Source: Thinopyrum elongatum (taxonomy: Eukaryota > Streptophyta > Magnoliopsida > Poales > Poaceae). From it: DNA of 64,000 nucleotides. The position numbers and the translations under genes were made by a program. Positions 1 through 10,524 of this stretch are shown here, piece by piece. The stretch is taken from NCBI GenBank assembly GCA_011799875.1, contig CM022303.1:546237368-546301367 (forward strand). The letters are read 5' to 3'. Position 1 is the stretch's first letter. Each line of letters begins with the position of its first letter. The notes beneath the pieces are model-generated. The model ran no database searches. It worked only from the letters and a program-made list of their open reading frames with translations, and had not been told where the DNA came from.

Positions 1-1087
1 GGCGGTTCATGCACATTGAGACTAGGCAATCGGACTATAATTAATTTATAATTTTCAATTAGTCATAGGAGCTTGACTGTGGGAGCTAATGACTAGCCCC
101 CGGTATGTGAAGTGTTCGGTTGTGGCCGAGGTCTAAACCGCCACACACTTCGGCTGATTTTAAGAAAAGCCCCTCGTTTGACACGGAAGATCTCAAAACG
201 ATCTTGTGTTGGACACTATCATTGGATTGTCGACCAGTTTACGCATACCAAGACAGTTAGTATTTGGTTTTCTCCACTAAGGTGCTTTACCATCCAATCT
301 AGAAGCACAATCGCAATGGTTCTCCCTTTACACTCTTAGCCGAACGGAGCAGAACCTAAGAGGTAAACACAGGAGCCGGGTAACCCAACTATTGACCAAA
401 ATCATGGTTTGAAACTGATTCATATAATGCAACATCCGAGACACCAAACGAACTATTCAGACTTTTATGCAAGCGTGGGAATCCAAGCCCCCGGTCGATA
501 GTCGGGTATATTGTTAAGGAGTGTGTACCGCGAGAGTTATCTTTGGCTCCAAGGCAAGAGGGAAAAGAAAAAAACACAAATGTATGCATAGTGACCGCAA
601 AGGGTATGTTTTCTTTTAATTTATAGGGTCAAGCCGTATATGCCGAGCTATATCAAAGAAAACTTTGAAAGATACATTGTAAAAAGAAAAAAAGGAGGGG
701 TTGAACATGTTTTTGTAGTCGGGTTTTATGGCCCTAGTCGTTCCCTGTTGCATGTCTACGCCTCCGTGTTGTTTACTAGCGTGTCCCCGTCTAAGCCGAG
801 GTTAATGTGTGCCTGCTGACTCGCGTATCCTATGCTTGATGCATTTGAGGATCGTTTCCTTTGAAGAGGTGGCGGCCGCGGCATTATGGTTTAAGCCATA
901 TGATCATGCAGCTTTTGTTGGGCCTTTGACAGTGCCTTGAAGTTGCGCAAGTCTTTGGGTGGGCGTCACCTGGTTGAGCCAAGCGGTGCGCCGGTGTATT
1001 ATGCTCCTTGGCCACCCATGGAATTTTTAGTGTGAAGTTGTGTACTCTAGGTACGTAATCTTCGATGATAAGAGGGGGAGTGAGGAG
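1..1087 (-). mobile_element. Gypsy element internal DNA, probable 3' non-coding part
   Basis: No convincing coding frame is visible on either strand. The stretch is assigned to the minus-strand Gypsy element because that element's frame (2283-2599) runs towards it and only a solo LTR lies between. When the solo LTR and one AGGAG copy are removed, the Gypsy DNA joins at 1087/2274. The 3' LTR of the Gypsy element would lie left of the window. The assignment is by context, not by a recognised domain. Confidence 0.5.
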
Positions 1088-2268
1088 TGTCAGAGGGATT
1101 GACCAAAGGTAGCCTCATCCACACCCCTTAGCGTTTCAAGACATCGGGGCTAGCAAATCCCCTCATGCCTTCCAAACACGCGGCTGGCTCCTCGGGCCGG
1201 CTGGGCCCAAGCGGCCGGCTCCCAGAAGACGAAGTACTCTTAGGAGGCAGCTTCGGGGGAGGCCGGCTCCTAGCAGACGGACCCTCCTTCCCTTGAAGTC
1301 TGCACTCACCTACTCTGACAAGACGGAGCGTGGCTACAGGGCCACCCTCTCCCCCCAAATCCCAGAGGGGCAGGGCTACAGTGCGAGCTGACCAAGCGGT
1401 CACCTACCTGCCAGGCGCAGGACTGTAGCCATGCGGCCCTCAGCATGGCCCTCGTCAGCAAGGGCCATGCTACAGCGAAAGGCAATCAGTACGGCCCGCA
1501 GGCGGCGGGCCCTACCTGTCCGCTAGCCTCCAGAAGACGGCGCCTCCCTGGAAGTCGGCTTTGGAGGCGGGCCGGCCTCCAGCAGGCGGCCCTTCCCTTC
1601 CCTCGAAGTCCGCACTCACCTGCTCCGATGAGATAGGGCATGGCTATAGTGTGCGCTGACCAAGCGGCGACCAACCCGTCTGGCGGCGGGACTGTAGCCA
1701 TACGACCCCTGACGTGGCCTCCGTCATCAAGTACGAAGCCACAGCAAAAGGCAATCAGCATGGCCCACAGGCGGCGGGCCCTACTTGTCGGCCAGATTCT
1801 CGGCAGCCGGCAGGGCTCACCAAGCGGCGGGCCCCAGCAGCCGGCGGAGAACCCGGCAACCTAAGACGCTGACGTCCGGGTCCTACACCCGGCCGTGTTA
1901 CCATTGTACCCATGGGGGGTAGGCCTATCTATATAAGCCCCCCAGGATCACCCATGCCAAGGGTTCAGCACACATGCCACTCACACACACCATAGCTAGG
2001 GAGAGCAAGGTAGCAGCTCTGCCCTTCTTCCTCCTCTAGCAACGCAGCTCAAGGAGCAACCTTGTGGCCACCATTTGATCATAGTCATCATACGGAGACC
2101 CCGCAGAGCAGGACTAGGGGTGTTATCTCCCCGGAGAGCCCCGAACCTGGGTACGTCTCGTGTGTGATCGAGCTCGCGCCCATTCCCGCTTCCAGGGCCC
2201 GACGACATCCTCTTGGCTCCACCCATGATAAGCCATCCCCTGGCATCTATCGCGAGAATACTCCGACA
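1088..2268 (+). mobile_element. Solo LTR, 1181 bp, duplication AGGAG
   Basis: The ends are TGTCAGAG and CTCCGACA, a near-perfect short inverted pair typical of LTR termini. The five bases before (1083-1087, AGGAG) are repeated directly after the end (2269-2273, AGGAG), so both borders are secure. A TATA-like TATATAAG at 1930-1937 with downstream CT-rich leader sequence indicates plus orientation. There is no internal domain or second LTR, so this is the product of LTR-LTR recombination. The middle is GC-rich (about 1150-1870) with repeated GGCCGGCTCC/GGCGGGCCC blocks. Several frames stay open there by composition only, and I do not call them genes. The family was not identified. Confidence 0.85.
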
Positions 2269-2282
2269 AGGAGCATGTATCC

Positions 2283-2599
2283 CTATTTAGGGTCAGTGGT
2301 CGCTTGTCCGAGGATGGGGTTGATGCCCCGACTGCGCTTGGAGGAGCTAGATGCACCCTTTCCCGGCATAGCGTGAGCTACTTCCTCGGACGCTTGGACC
2401 ACGGTAGCGAAAGGCGCAGACTGTTCCTCTGTTTGGAGTGAGCGTTCGGTGTTACTATTTACTGTGATAATGCCATTTGGTCCTGGCATCTTTAGCTTTA
2501 AATATGCATAGTGGGGTACCGCATTAAAGCGAGTGAATGCAATTCGCTCGAGAAGTGTGTGATAGATTCTATGGAAAGGGACAATGTCGAAGATCAAAT
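2283..2599 (-). pseudogene. Gypsy gag-pol fragment downstream of the protease (left piece)
   Basis: Read on the minus strand this continues exactly in frame from 14841-14902 once the CACTA element and one AAT copy are removed. The frame runs through an FDIVPF block and a NAVPHYAYLKLKMPGP block, a conserved stretch between protease and reverse transcriptase in grass Gypsy polyproteins. It stops at 2283-2285 just after a Ser-rich segment. No reverse transcriptase, RNase H or integrase follows, so the element was either non-autonomous or truncated before the solo LTR inserted at 2268. The identification rests on the uninterrupted frame across the insertion site and on the family pattern as I know it. 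Confidence 0.8.
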
Positions 2600-3060
2600 C
2601 ACTACTGCAGGTTGGTCCAAATGCGATAGTCCAATCAGAGACCCTTCGATGAAACTGTGTGCGATGCATTAATCACAAACGGTGATGTAATAAAACCATC
2701 AAAAAAGATACAAAACATTTGCGATGGCGGTGACATCAAACACGATTCAGATTAGAGTTGCGTGTGCGATGTGTGGCAAACGGTTAATCCAGCAAAACTG
2801 TTTGCGATGAGGCAGAACAACAGAAACGGGCAGCCAGATGAGGGTCTGTGCAATATACGGCATACAGTTCACTAGGATGAACTATGTGTGATTAGGCAAC
2901 ACAATATAAACGGTCAGCAAGATCAAGGTGTGTGCGATGGAGGGCATACAGTTCACTCGGATGAACTGTTTGCGATGAGCCAAGACAACAGAAACAGTTC
3001 AACTGAACAAGATGTGTGTGATACGCGGCAAACAGGTCCGTAATCAGAAATGTGTGCGAA
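2600..3060. repeat. Left subterminal repeats of CACTA copy 1
   Basis: Degenerate short repeats of the form (T)GTGTGCGATG or TGTTTGCGATG recur at about 2656, 2717, 2763, 2800, 2931, 2967, 3012 and 3050. They are interleaved with longer phrases such as GGCATACAGTTCAC. In CACTA elements such arrays bind a transposon-encoded protein (TNPA in En/Spm). The same motif set fills 59284-59880 in copy 2. Confidence 0.8.
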
Positions 3061-3125
3061 GACCAATAATAACACAGACGATTGCTGCTAATAAGCCGTG
3101 TGATTTGCTCTGCCTATAGAAGAAT

Positions 3126-3128
<3 letters not shown>

Positions 3129-3176
<48 letters not shown>
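3129..3176. repeat. (TA)n microsatellite
   Basis: An uninterrupted run of about 24 TA units lies between the left subterminal repeats and the exonuclease. It is absent at the matching place in copy 2 (around 59900), so it expanded after the two copies separated. Confidence 0.95.
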
Positions 3177-3178
<2 letters not shown>

Positions 3179-3275
3179 CTGAAATAAACATCTAATTACA
3201 TAAGTGACTATACAGATCATTCGCACACACCTCAATAAACAATTGCATGCATTCTAAACTAGGAGAAACGATCGT

Positions 3276-4052
3276 CTAGTCATCTACTTCTTGTGACGCT
3301 CCCGCCATTGCTCTGTGGCTCAATCCCTCATCTTGGACAGGAAGAAGACACTTCCTCATGTCAATGATCCGCCTATACATCTCGTAGCTTGTGTACGCGT
3401 CCTTGGCCGCGTACTTGATGTGTTCTTCATCCAGTCTCTGATGCCAGACACTGTGCCAGGCGTTCTTGTCCTTCTTGCTCTCATCCTTCATCTTCATGTA
3501 GTAGGGGTCGATGATGGCAGAGGCGAGGTCAACCAGGGAGTTCTATTTGTTGTTGTTGCTGCCCCAGACCTTGTAGTGGTCATGGATGTTGACAAGATTC
3601 TGGCAGGTCAAGCCCGAAACCTTGAGCGCTTTTAGATCGCTGGTCGTGTCCACCATAGCGAAACTGTAGTAGGAGCTGTTGATAAACCTGGAGAAACGCT
3701 CGCAAGGCCTTGTGGCCAGGTGGTAGTGGTAGACGAGGACGTCATGTTGCACGCACAACTGGGCAGTGGCAACCTTCTGATCGTGCCAGGCACGACTGCT
3801 GGTGAACTCGAGGTCGAAGCCGACCACTTGGTACTTGTCCTCAGCAAGTAACTGCTCCATAGTTTGGATGGAGCTCTCCACCAAGACAGGCTCATTTGTG
3901 TACACCACCGAGAGGGCCTTCCCCCTCACGTGGGAGTCCACTACGTGATGCGTGGTGAACTGCCCCAGTTGTCGTCGTCGACCGCTGGGAGCGCCATTGG
4001 AGCCACGGGGAGCGCCGTTGGAACCGCTGGACGTCCTCTCTGTATGTGTCAT
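3276..4052 (-). pseudogene. DEDDy 3'-5' exonuclease (WRN type) carried by CACTA copy 1
   Basis: From the ATG at 4052 the minus strand encodes 258 codons in a single frame, with one in-frame TAG at 3543-3545. Exo I is FDLEFT (Asp and Glu metal ligands), near codon 72. Exo II is probably the DTTSDLKAL segment, near codon 130. Exo III is YAAKDAY, near codon 230, with the Tyr-x3-Asp spacing of DEDDy nucleases. The length and the His-rich mid-region fit the small stand-alone plant proteins related to the Werner syndrome exonuclease domain, which remove 3' nucleotides. There is no helicase domain. It is intronless as seen. The upstream region faces the Ala/Arg-rich gene at 5052, so the two are divergent. 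Apart from the TAG nothing obvious is missing. Copy 2 (60016-62170) lacks this TAG but carries other lesions, so the ancestral gene was open. It is unlikely to be active here unless the stop is read through. Confidence 0.85.
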
Positions 4053-4456
4053 CGTGGGTGTGCTTATTGTGTCGTGTGGCACGAGAGATGAACGTAAATG
4101 GCCACAGGAATAAATGGGGGCCGGGCGGCCTGCATTCTCGGTGCGTCCGCATGGTAGTTTTTGCAGCTGGTAACTGCATCGTGGCACCACGCCCGGTGCA
4201 ACCACATGCATAATGGCAGCACGAACGTACGTGATCGTGCGCCGGCCCCAAACACTGGCTGCGCGCATGGAGGGACGAGGGCAGAGCGCCCGGAGGGACG
4301 GGAGAGCAGAGCATGCGCGGTGGGATGCGAGCAGAGCGCACCGCGGCCGCCTCAACCGCGAGCAACCACACGCATAGAGCAGTTGAACACGCAGGGAATG
4401 GTTGTCTACAAGCCGGCCGGCAGTTGCGACGTTGCGTAGAGAGCGGCCGTGTGCTA

Positions 4457-4691
4457 CTACCTTTGTCTTGGTCTATTAGTCCCCTTTATATTTTGTGCCA
4501 TATTTTGACCTTAAATTTAACTAAAAAAATGTTAATGCATGTTATAAAAATTATATAATTGGAAACTATGTTCAAATACGAATCCAACAATATAATCTTT
4601 GGCGACATGCATTCGTATTTTATTAGTTAAATCTCTAGTCAAAATTTGGCACAAAAATACAAAGACGACTTATAAACCAGGATGGGGGTAG
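4457..4691. mobile_element. Stowaway-type MITE, 235 bp, TA duplication
   Basis: The inverted ends begin CTACCTTTGTCTTGG and, from the other side, CTACCCCCATCCTGG. The similarity continues inward for about 50 bp through the TTTTGTGCCA and TTTTGAC blocks. TA flanks both sides (4455-4456, 4692-4693). The corresponding site in CACTA copy 2 (near 62600) reads straight through with one TA, so the empty site is present in this window. It sits between the divergent exonuclease and Ala/Arg-rich genes. Confidence 0.9.
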
Positions 4692-4962
4692 TAGGTAATT
4701 AAATCGCAAATGTTTTTTTATTAACCGTATGTGTACGTGTCCTATCGTCCTCCTCTCGCACGTCTTGTCACCCCGCTGCCGCAGACGGCTTCGAGCGCAA
4801 GCTTGAGCAGCGCGCGGGGGCGTTCTTTTGGTCAAACGGTGTCTCGAAGTGGCGCCAATGAATCGTCGGTGAGCCCGTTCCCGCGCAACCACACAGGTTC
4901 CCGCGCAAGCTTCCCACCCGACTCGGTGAAATCCCCCAAAATCCCAATGCTTACCGGCCTGC

Positions 4963-4970
4963 TATATAAA
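4963..4970 (+). promoter_or_regulatory. TATA box of the Ala/Arg-rich cargo gene
   Basis: TATATAAA lies 82 bp before the ATG at 5052, with a C/T-rich leader between. The same place in copy 2 (about 62870) reads TATATACA, a weaker form. The 4053-5051 interval is GC-rich apart from the MITE and probably contains a promoter brought in with the gene. No other element is clear. Confidence 0.6.
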
Positions 4971-5051
4971 CCCTCACGGCCGGGGAGTCCTCCGTCGCAT
5001 TTTACCCTCTCTCCCTGTAGCTTATCTCGTCTGCTTCTCCCACAATCGTCA

Positions 5052-5822
5052 ATGGCACCGGTCCGTCGTCGTCGCTCAGCCACTCCGCCGTCATCGGAGG
5101 ACAGCTCCAGCTGGGAGGCTACACCGCGATGGCGGCGCAGTCCCCGGCGCAGTGTAGTGCATGTGGCGTCCCTATTGGGTGTGTGCGGAACACCCACCAC
5201 ACGCTCCGCCGCTGTTGCCCGTCGGCAGCTGTTGTCAGCCACTATGGCCCCCACCCCACCGTCTTCCGCCGTGGCCGCCACACCACCGTTGAAAGTTAGG
5301 GCCATCGCCCGCTCCACCGCCGTGGCCCGAAGGCGGGAGGTGGCCGTCGTGGCCGCCACCCCACTGTCGGCCACCGTGGCCATCACCCGCTCCGCCACCG
5401 CGGCCCGAAGGTGGGAGGTGGTGGTTGTGGCCGCCACCCCATCATCGGCCGCCGTGGCCGCCAGCCCACCGTCGACCACCGGGGTCATCACCCGCTCCGC
5501 CACCACTGCCTGAAGGCGGGAGGCGGAGGTGGAGGCCCGCACGTGCGTTAACGACCTTGCGCGCTACATCGAGTTCCTGCGGGACGAGGAGGAGCACCTC
5601 GTCGAGCACGCAAAGAGCCTTACCGCCGCCGTTGCCGCAGCACACGCCGCTGCAGAGGCGAGGAATTAGGAGATCTATGAGGAGTCCCACCGCTTTGAGA
5701 GGGGTTGTCTGGAGCGGCAGAGGGCGTTCGAGGTGAGCGTCGCTGAAGGTGCAGCAGCGGCAGGCACCGTATTGCAGTTGTCCAGCTTGTCGGTAGTCTC
5801 CTCCTCCTTTGCCTCTTACTGA
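5052..5822 (+). pseudogene. Ala/Arg-rich cargo protein with tandem coding repeat and helical C-terminus
   Basis: The frame from ATG 5052 to TGA 5820-5822 has 256 codons, interrupted by TGA at 5511-5513 and TAG at 5667-5669. Codons about 55-150 repeat a block of about 26 residues (REVAVVAATP...AITRSAT), a coding tandem repeat of about 78 bp. Codons about 160-240 are strongly charged and Ala-rich (YIEFLRDEEEHL, EESHRFER, LERQRAF), typical of a coiled coil. Copy 2 (62960-63706) has the same repeat and the same C-terminus without these two stops, but it has lost the ATG (now ATT) and is frameshifted. That the charged C-terminus persists in both copies argues this is the real frame and not a compositional shadow. 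I recognise no family. Confidence 0.6.
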
Positions 5823-6289
5823 GCGCGCTCGGCAGAGGAGAGGCTGTCGGAAGTAGTACGAAGCCCCTCCGTAGTAATAGTATTTATGGGCTATTTTGTT
5901 CAGTTCATCTGACTATAGATGTGGTTGAACTGTACTACGTACTTAAAATTAGCTTGTATACATAGTTGAACTAGCTATTTCAGTACGTGGTTGGCAACAA
6001 TTGTGGAAAAGTTTGGTCGGTTCAGCTGTCAAGTTGAACTGTTTGTATAAAGAACGACCGCTTAATCTATGAATGAAATCTATGCTTATTGAATTTCAGT
6101 TGCAAAATTAGATAGTGCTAGTGATTTTTAGCTGCATATTTTGACAAATGGCAGGGTTACAAGTTTGACAAAGGGCAATGTTACTAGATCAACAAATGTC
6201 AATCATTCCAGTTTGACAAATCGCAATATACCCAATATCACAGATGCAAATATGTCAAATTTTCAGTATGTGGTTGCACACGGATCATC
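5823..6289. other. Non-coding cargo spacer
   Basis: This is AT-rich 3' flanking sequence of the Ala/Arg-rich gene. It is shared with copy 2 up to the window end, including the phrases GGTTGAACTG and GCTATTTCAGTAC. It contains short spaced repeats of GTTTGACAAA(G/T) around 6140-6260. I see no gene. Confidence 0.6.
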
Positions 6290-6715
6290 CAAAAAAAAAC
6301 GTTTGCGTTGAAGGGATGTACAAATCCCGTGTGCCAGATTTTCTCTTGGCTTAGCGGCGAAGTCTCCCTTTGCATACCGTATTCACTTTGAACCGTTTGC
6401 GTTGAAGAGATGCACAAATCCCGCGTGGCGAATTTTCCCTTGGCTTACTGGGGAAGACCATAGCTCTCACTTTGCATACGGGTGTTCTATCTAAAACGTT
6501 TGCGATGAAGCGCTGCACAAATCCTGCTCGGCACATTTTCCCTTGGCTTACTGGGGAAGCTGTCAGTTTGCATACGGGTGTTCTATCTAAAACGTTTGCG
6601 ATCAAGAGCTGCACAAATCCTGCTCGACACATTTTCCCTTGGCTTCCTGGGGAAGCTGTCGGTTTGCATACGGGTGTTCTATCTAAAACGTTTGCGATGA
6701 GTGTTTTATATTTAA
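6290..6715. repeat. Tandem array, about 95-bp period, four copies
   Basis: Units carry TGCACAAATCC, TTTTCCCTTGGCTTACTGG, TTGCATACGGGTGTTC and AAACGTTTGCGATGA. The TGCACAAATCC motif recurs near 6315, 6411, 6512 and 6607. Each unit includes the GTTTGCGATG motif found in the subterminal regions. Open frames across the array on both strands follow from the period and are not genes. Confidence 0.85.
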
Positions 6716-7001
6716 AAACCATTGATGTTTTTTAAAGAAAATCATTTGATAAGTCTGTACATTCAGAGAGAAAAACGCAAGTTCGTTCAAACCATATCTT
6801 TCATTCAGTCACACTGCAAATTTATATTCATATGATCGAGATACAATATTAAACCCAAAAAAACTAATTCCGGCGGCGGCGGAGGCGGCGTGCCGCGCCG
6901 GCGTTGTTGAAGTCTTCAAGGCAGCACAAAATGTTTTTCACTTGGAAATGAAACATCATGTCGTCGCGCGATCGATGGGCGGGGCGCAGGAGGATGAGAA
7001 C

Positions 7002-7436
7002 TCACGGCGCTGCGAGGTAGCAGTCAACGGCGGCTTCCCATGCCGCTGAGGGGGGCGCACGCAAGGGCACGGGCGCGGCGGGTGCAGGCAAACGCACGGG
7101 GACCGGCACCGCGATGGGTGCAGGGGCGCGCACAGGCACGGGCGCTGGCGCTGGCATGTACACGAGCTCGCGCGGGTCCGCGGAGACCTCGCTGACGCCC
7201 GCGGATTCCAGCTCTGCGATAGTGCTCGGCGACCAACCCGTTAATGCTACGGCGATGGTCGCCGGTGCGGGCGCGGGGATGGGAGGTGGGACGGGCATGG
7301 GGGCAGCTACCGCCGCGGCCAGCTCATTCAGGGGCATGTCCATGAGGCCCCATTCCTCCTTATTTTCTATCTCGTCTGGCTCGGAGTCGACTTTACCAAA
7401 CCGGAATGCTAGTGGCAGATGATCCTTCTGCGCCAT
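7002..7436 (-). CDS. Pro/Ala-rich hypothetical protein in CACTA cargo
   Basis: A 144-codon frame starts at ATG 7436 and is uninterrupted to the stop at 7002. The first 40 residues are ordinary in composition (MAQKDHLPLAF, DSEPDEIENKEEWGL). From about residue 45 it becomes a low-complexity Pro/Ala/Val region (PMPVPPPIPAPAP, PAPVPVRAPAPIAVPVPV). The normal N-terminus suggests a genuine coding origin; the rest could be extended by GC-rich composition. The start has a good context (GCCATGG on the coding strand). The neighbouring array on the left carries transposon motifs. I do not recognise it and see no signal peptide or membrane segment. It may be a truncated captured exon. Confidence 0.4.
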   Translation of the reverse strand: MAQKDHLPLAFRFGKVDSEPDEIENKEEWGLMDMPLNELAAAVAAPMPVPPPIPAPAPATIAVALTGWSPSTIAELESAGVSEVSADPRELVYMPAPAPVPVRAPAPIAVPVPVRLPAPAAPVPLRAPPSAAWEAAVDCYLAAP

Positions 7437-7799
7437 GGCATTGGTGGAGGTCTGCGGGAGGGGAATGGGAGGTGAACAGTAAGGCCGCCTTTATTAAACA
7501 ACAGCTCGAGCGCCATTAATGGAGAGGATGCGAGCAAGGCGGGTGGCCATGGAAGTCAAAGGGCTCACTTCCTAGTGAGTCTGCGTAGTGTACAGCTCGC
7601 ATGATTCCCGGTGAGCCTGCGCATTGGAGGACAGCTTGCACGCCTCTCGGTCAGCCTACACAGCTGACTGCGCTCGGACGCCTCCCGTTCAGTCAAGCAG
7701 CTGTCCACACGATACCTCCTAGCCATTAAAAGTGTGACGCATGGCGTCACGTGAATGGTTAACAGAAGGCACATGATTTAAATTATACAAAACATTTGA
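7437..7799. other. Intermodule region with a short diverged repeat
   Basis: GC-rich at first, then a run of phrases of about 30-40 bp around CTGCGCAT, CAGCTTGCACGCCTC and CGGTCAGCCT at 7565-7700. No credible coding frame is seen. It probably holds the promoter side of the minus-strand ORF ending at 7436. Confidence 0.4.
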
Positions 7800-10290
7800 G
7801 ATGTTAAAGTGGCAGCTATTTGTTTCAAAATGCCTTTGTTAGCTGTTATTCGAGTGTGCCTTCTCTCAAAATGGACACGAAAAATACCACAGCATGTCGG
7901 GTGCCATTCCATGATAGCATGCCAAGTTTCATGAATTTCAGACGAGTTTTGGATTTACTAGAATTTAAAAACAAAGTATCTCAATGTTTGCCGGCAATCA
8001 ACAGTGCCCTGTTGTTTGAAAATCATTCCCATTTCTTGCATGGGACCTAAGCATGCACCCAAGGACACACATTTGATATGTCAACTCATTTTTCTGCACA
8101 GGAGCATGTGCATGTAGTTCAAATTTGAATTATGCACATAAAATGCCTAGAAAACTCAGTTAATGTATAAAAATGTCCAAACGAACCCCGAAATTGCAAA
8201 TTTTAACACGACACTCGTGAGGCTCTATGTTGCCACTAGGAAAAAAATTAAAAACAGGAAGAGGCAACGAATATCGTTTCATCCACCAAGGAGGCACATT
8301 CCCTACCGGAACCATGAGGCTTGTTGTCAGAAGCTCTGGTATGTGAGAAGCTTATACCCAAACCTGCCCCAAATGGGATAAATTTTTTACCACACCATGT
8401 TGATGTCATTCCATGATAGCATGCCAAGTTTCATGAATTTCAGATGAGTTTTGGATTTACTAGAATTTAAAAACCATGTATCTCAATGTTTGCGGCCGAG
8501 CGACGGTGGCAAGGTGTTTGACATTCATTCCCATTTCTTGCATGGGACCTAAGCATGCAACCAAGGATACATATTTGTTTTTTCAACCAATTTATATGCA
8601 CTGGAGCATGTGCATGTAGTTCAAATTTGAATTATGCAAATAAATGCATAGAAAACTCAGTTAATGTATAAAAATGCCCAAACGAACCCCGAAAAAAATC
8701 CAAAATTTAACACAAAACTCCTGTTATTCTATGTTTACACTAGAAAAAAAATTTGAAATCAAGAAGAGGCAACGGATATCGTTTCGTCCAGAAAGGTGAA
8801 ACGTTCCCTACCGTAACCATGAGGCTTGTTGTGAGAAGCTCTGGTTTGTGAGAAGCTTATACAAGAACCTGCCCCAAATGGGACAATATTTTTACCACGG
8901 CATGTTGATGCCATTCCATGATAGCATGTCAAGTTTCATAAATTTTAGACGTGTTTTCGATTTACTAGAATTTAAAAACCATGTATCTCAATGTTAGCGG
9001 CCGAGCGACGGTGGCAAGGTGTTTGACATTCATTCCCTTTTCTTGAATGGGACCTATAAGCATGCAACCAAGGACACACATTTGAATTTTGAACCCATTT
9101 ATATGCACTGGAGCATGTGCATGTAGTTCAAATTTCAATTATGCACATAAATGCATAGAAAACTCAGTTAATGTATAAAAATGTCCAAGCAAACCACAAA
9201 AAATCCCTAAAATTGACACAACACTCCTGTTGTTCTATGTTGACACTAGAAAAAATTTGAAAGCAAGAAGAGCCAACGTATATTGTTTCATCCACAAAGG
9301 TGGCATGTTCCCTACCGAAACCATCAGGCTTGTTGTGAGAAGCTCTGGTTTGTGAGAAGGTTATACCCAAACCTGCCCCAAATGGGACAATATTTTTACC
9401 ACATCATGTTGATGCCGTTCCATGATATCATGTCAAGTTTCATGAATTTCAGACGAGTTTTCAATTTACTAGAATTTTCAAACCATGTATCTCAATGTTA
9501 GCGGCCGAGCGACAGTGTCAAGGTGTTTGACATTCATTCTCATTTCTTGCATGTGACCTAAGCATGCAACCAAGGACAAACATTTGATTTTTCAACCCAT
9601 TTTTATGCACTGGAGCATGTGCATGTAGTTCAAATTTGAATTATGCACATAAATGCCTAGAAAACTCAGTTAACGTATAAAAATGTCCAAACGAACCTCA
9701 AAAAATTCCAAAATTTAACACGATACTCCTGTTGTTCTATGTTGACACCAGAAAATAATTTGAAAGCAAGAAGAGGCGACGAATATCATTTTGTCCACAA
9801 AGGTGACACATTTCCCTACCGGAACCATGAGGCTTGTGAGAAGCTCTGGTTAGTGAGAAGCTTATACTATAACCTACCCCAAATGGGACAATATTTTTTA
9901 CCCCAGCATATTGATGCCATTCCATGATAGCATGCCAAGGTTCATGAATTTCAGACGAGTTTTGGATTTACTAGAATTACAAAAGCAAGTACCTCAATGT
10001 TTGCCGGAGAGCCATGGTGCCGTGGTGTTTGAAATTCATCCCCATTTCTTGCATGGGACATAAGCATCAACCCATGGACACATATATGATTTTACAACCC
10101 ATTTTGGTGCACCAGAGCATGTGCATGTAGTTTAATTTTGAATTGTGCACCTGAAATGCCTAGAAAACCAAGTAAATGTATAAAAATGTCCAAACGAACC
10201 CTGAATAATTCCAATTTTTTTGACGACACACCTATAGTTGCATGTTCACTATAGATAAAAGTTCTAGCAATTCAAACACCATCCTTTGCC
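7800..10290. repeat. Tandem array, about 505-bp period, five copies
   Basis: The phrase GAGCATGTGCATGTAG recurs near 8102, 8604, 9111, 9613 and 10115, a spacing of about 502-507 bp. Each unit also contains CCAAATGGGA, GCCAAGTTTCATGAATTTCAG, ACTAGAATTT and GCCGAGCGACGG. Units differ by scattered substitutions and small indels, and the first and last are the most diverged, so this is an old array. The unit has no sustained coding frame. It accounts for about a fifth of the transposon. Confidence 0.92.
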
Positions 10291-10524
10291 GCTGTGACCC
10301 CATTATGTAATTCAAATCAAGACCAAAAATCAAGTAGATCGCACACAGTTTATTATCACCAACCGTGTGAGATGCAGCACAAAATATCTTGGAGCACCGT
10401 CAGAGTATAGTACGCATATGGCTTACGCGAGAAGGTGCATCGGCTACAGTCCACAGCCGGTGTGACAAGCACACTAGCTCGCTCCCCAAATATCATTTCA
10501 CTGCTCAATCGTCGCTGGTGAAAG

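Noticed and set aside
1128..1864. Overlapping GC-rich frames on both strands
   Set aside because: They fall inside a solo LTR and are open on several frames at once, as expected from composition.
3044..3235. Tyr-Ile repeat frame on the minus strand
   Set aside because: It is the translated (TA)n microsatellite.
7800..10290. Considered a satellite or a CRISPR-like array
   Set aside because: Units of about 505 bp without unique spacers, inside a bordered transposon, in plant nuclear DNA.
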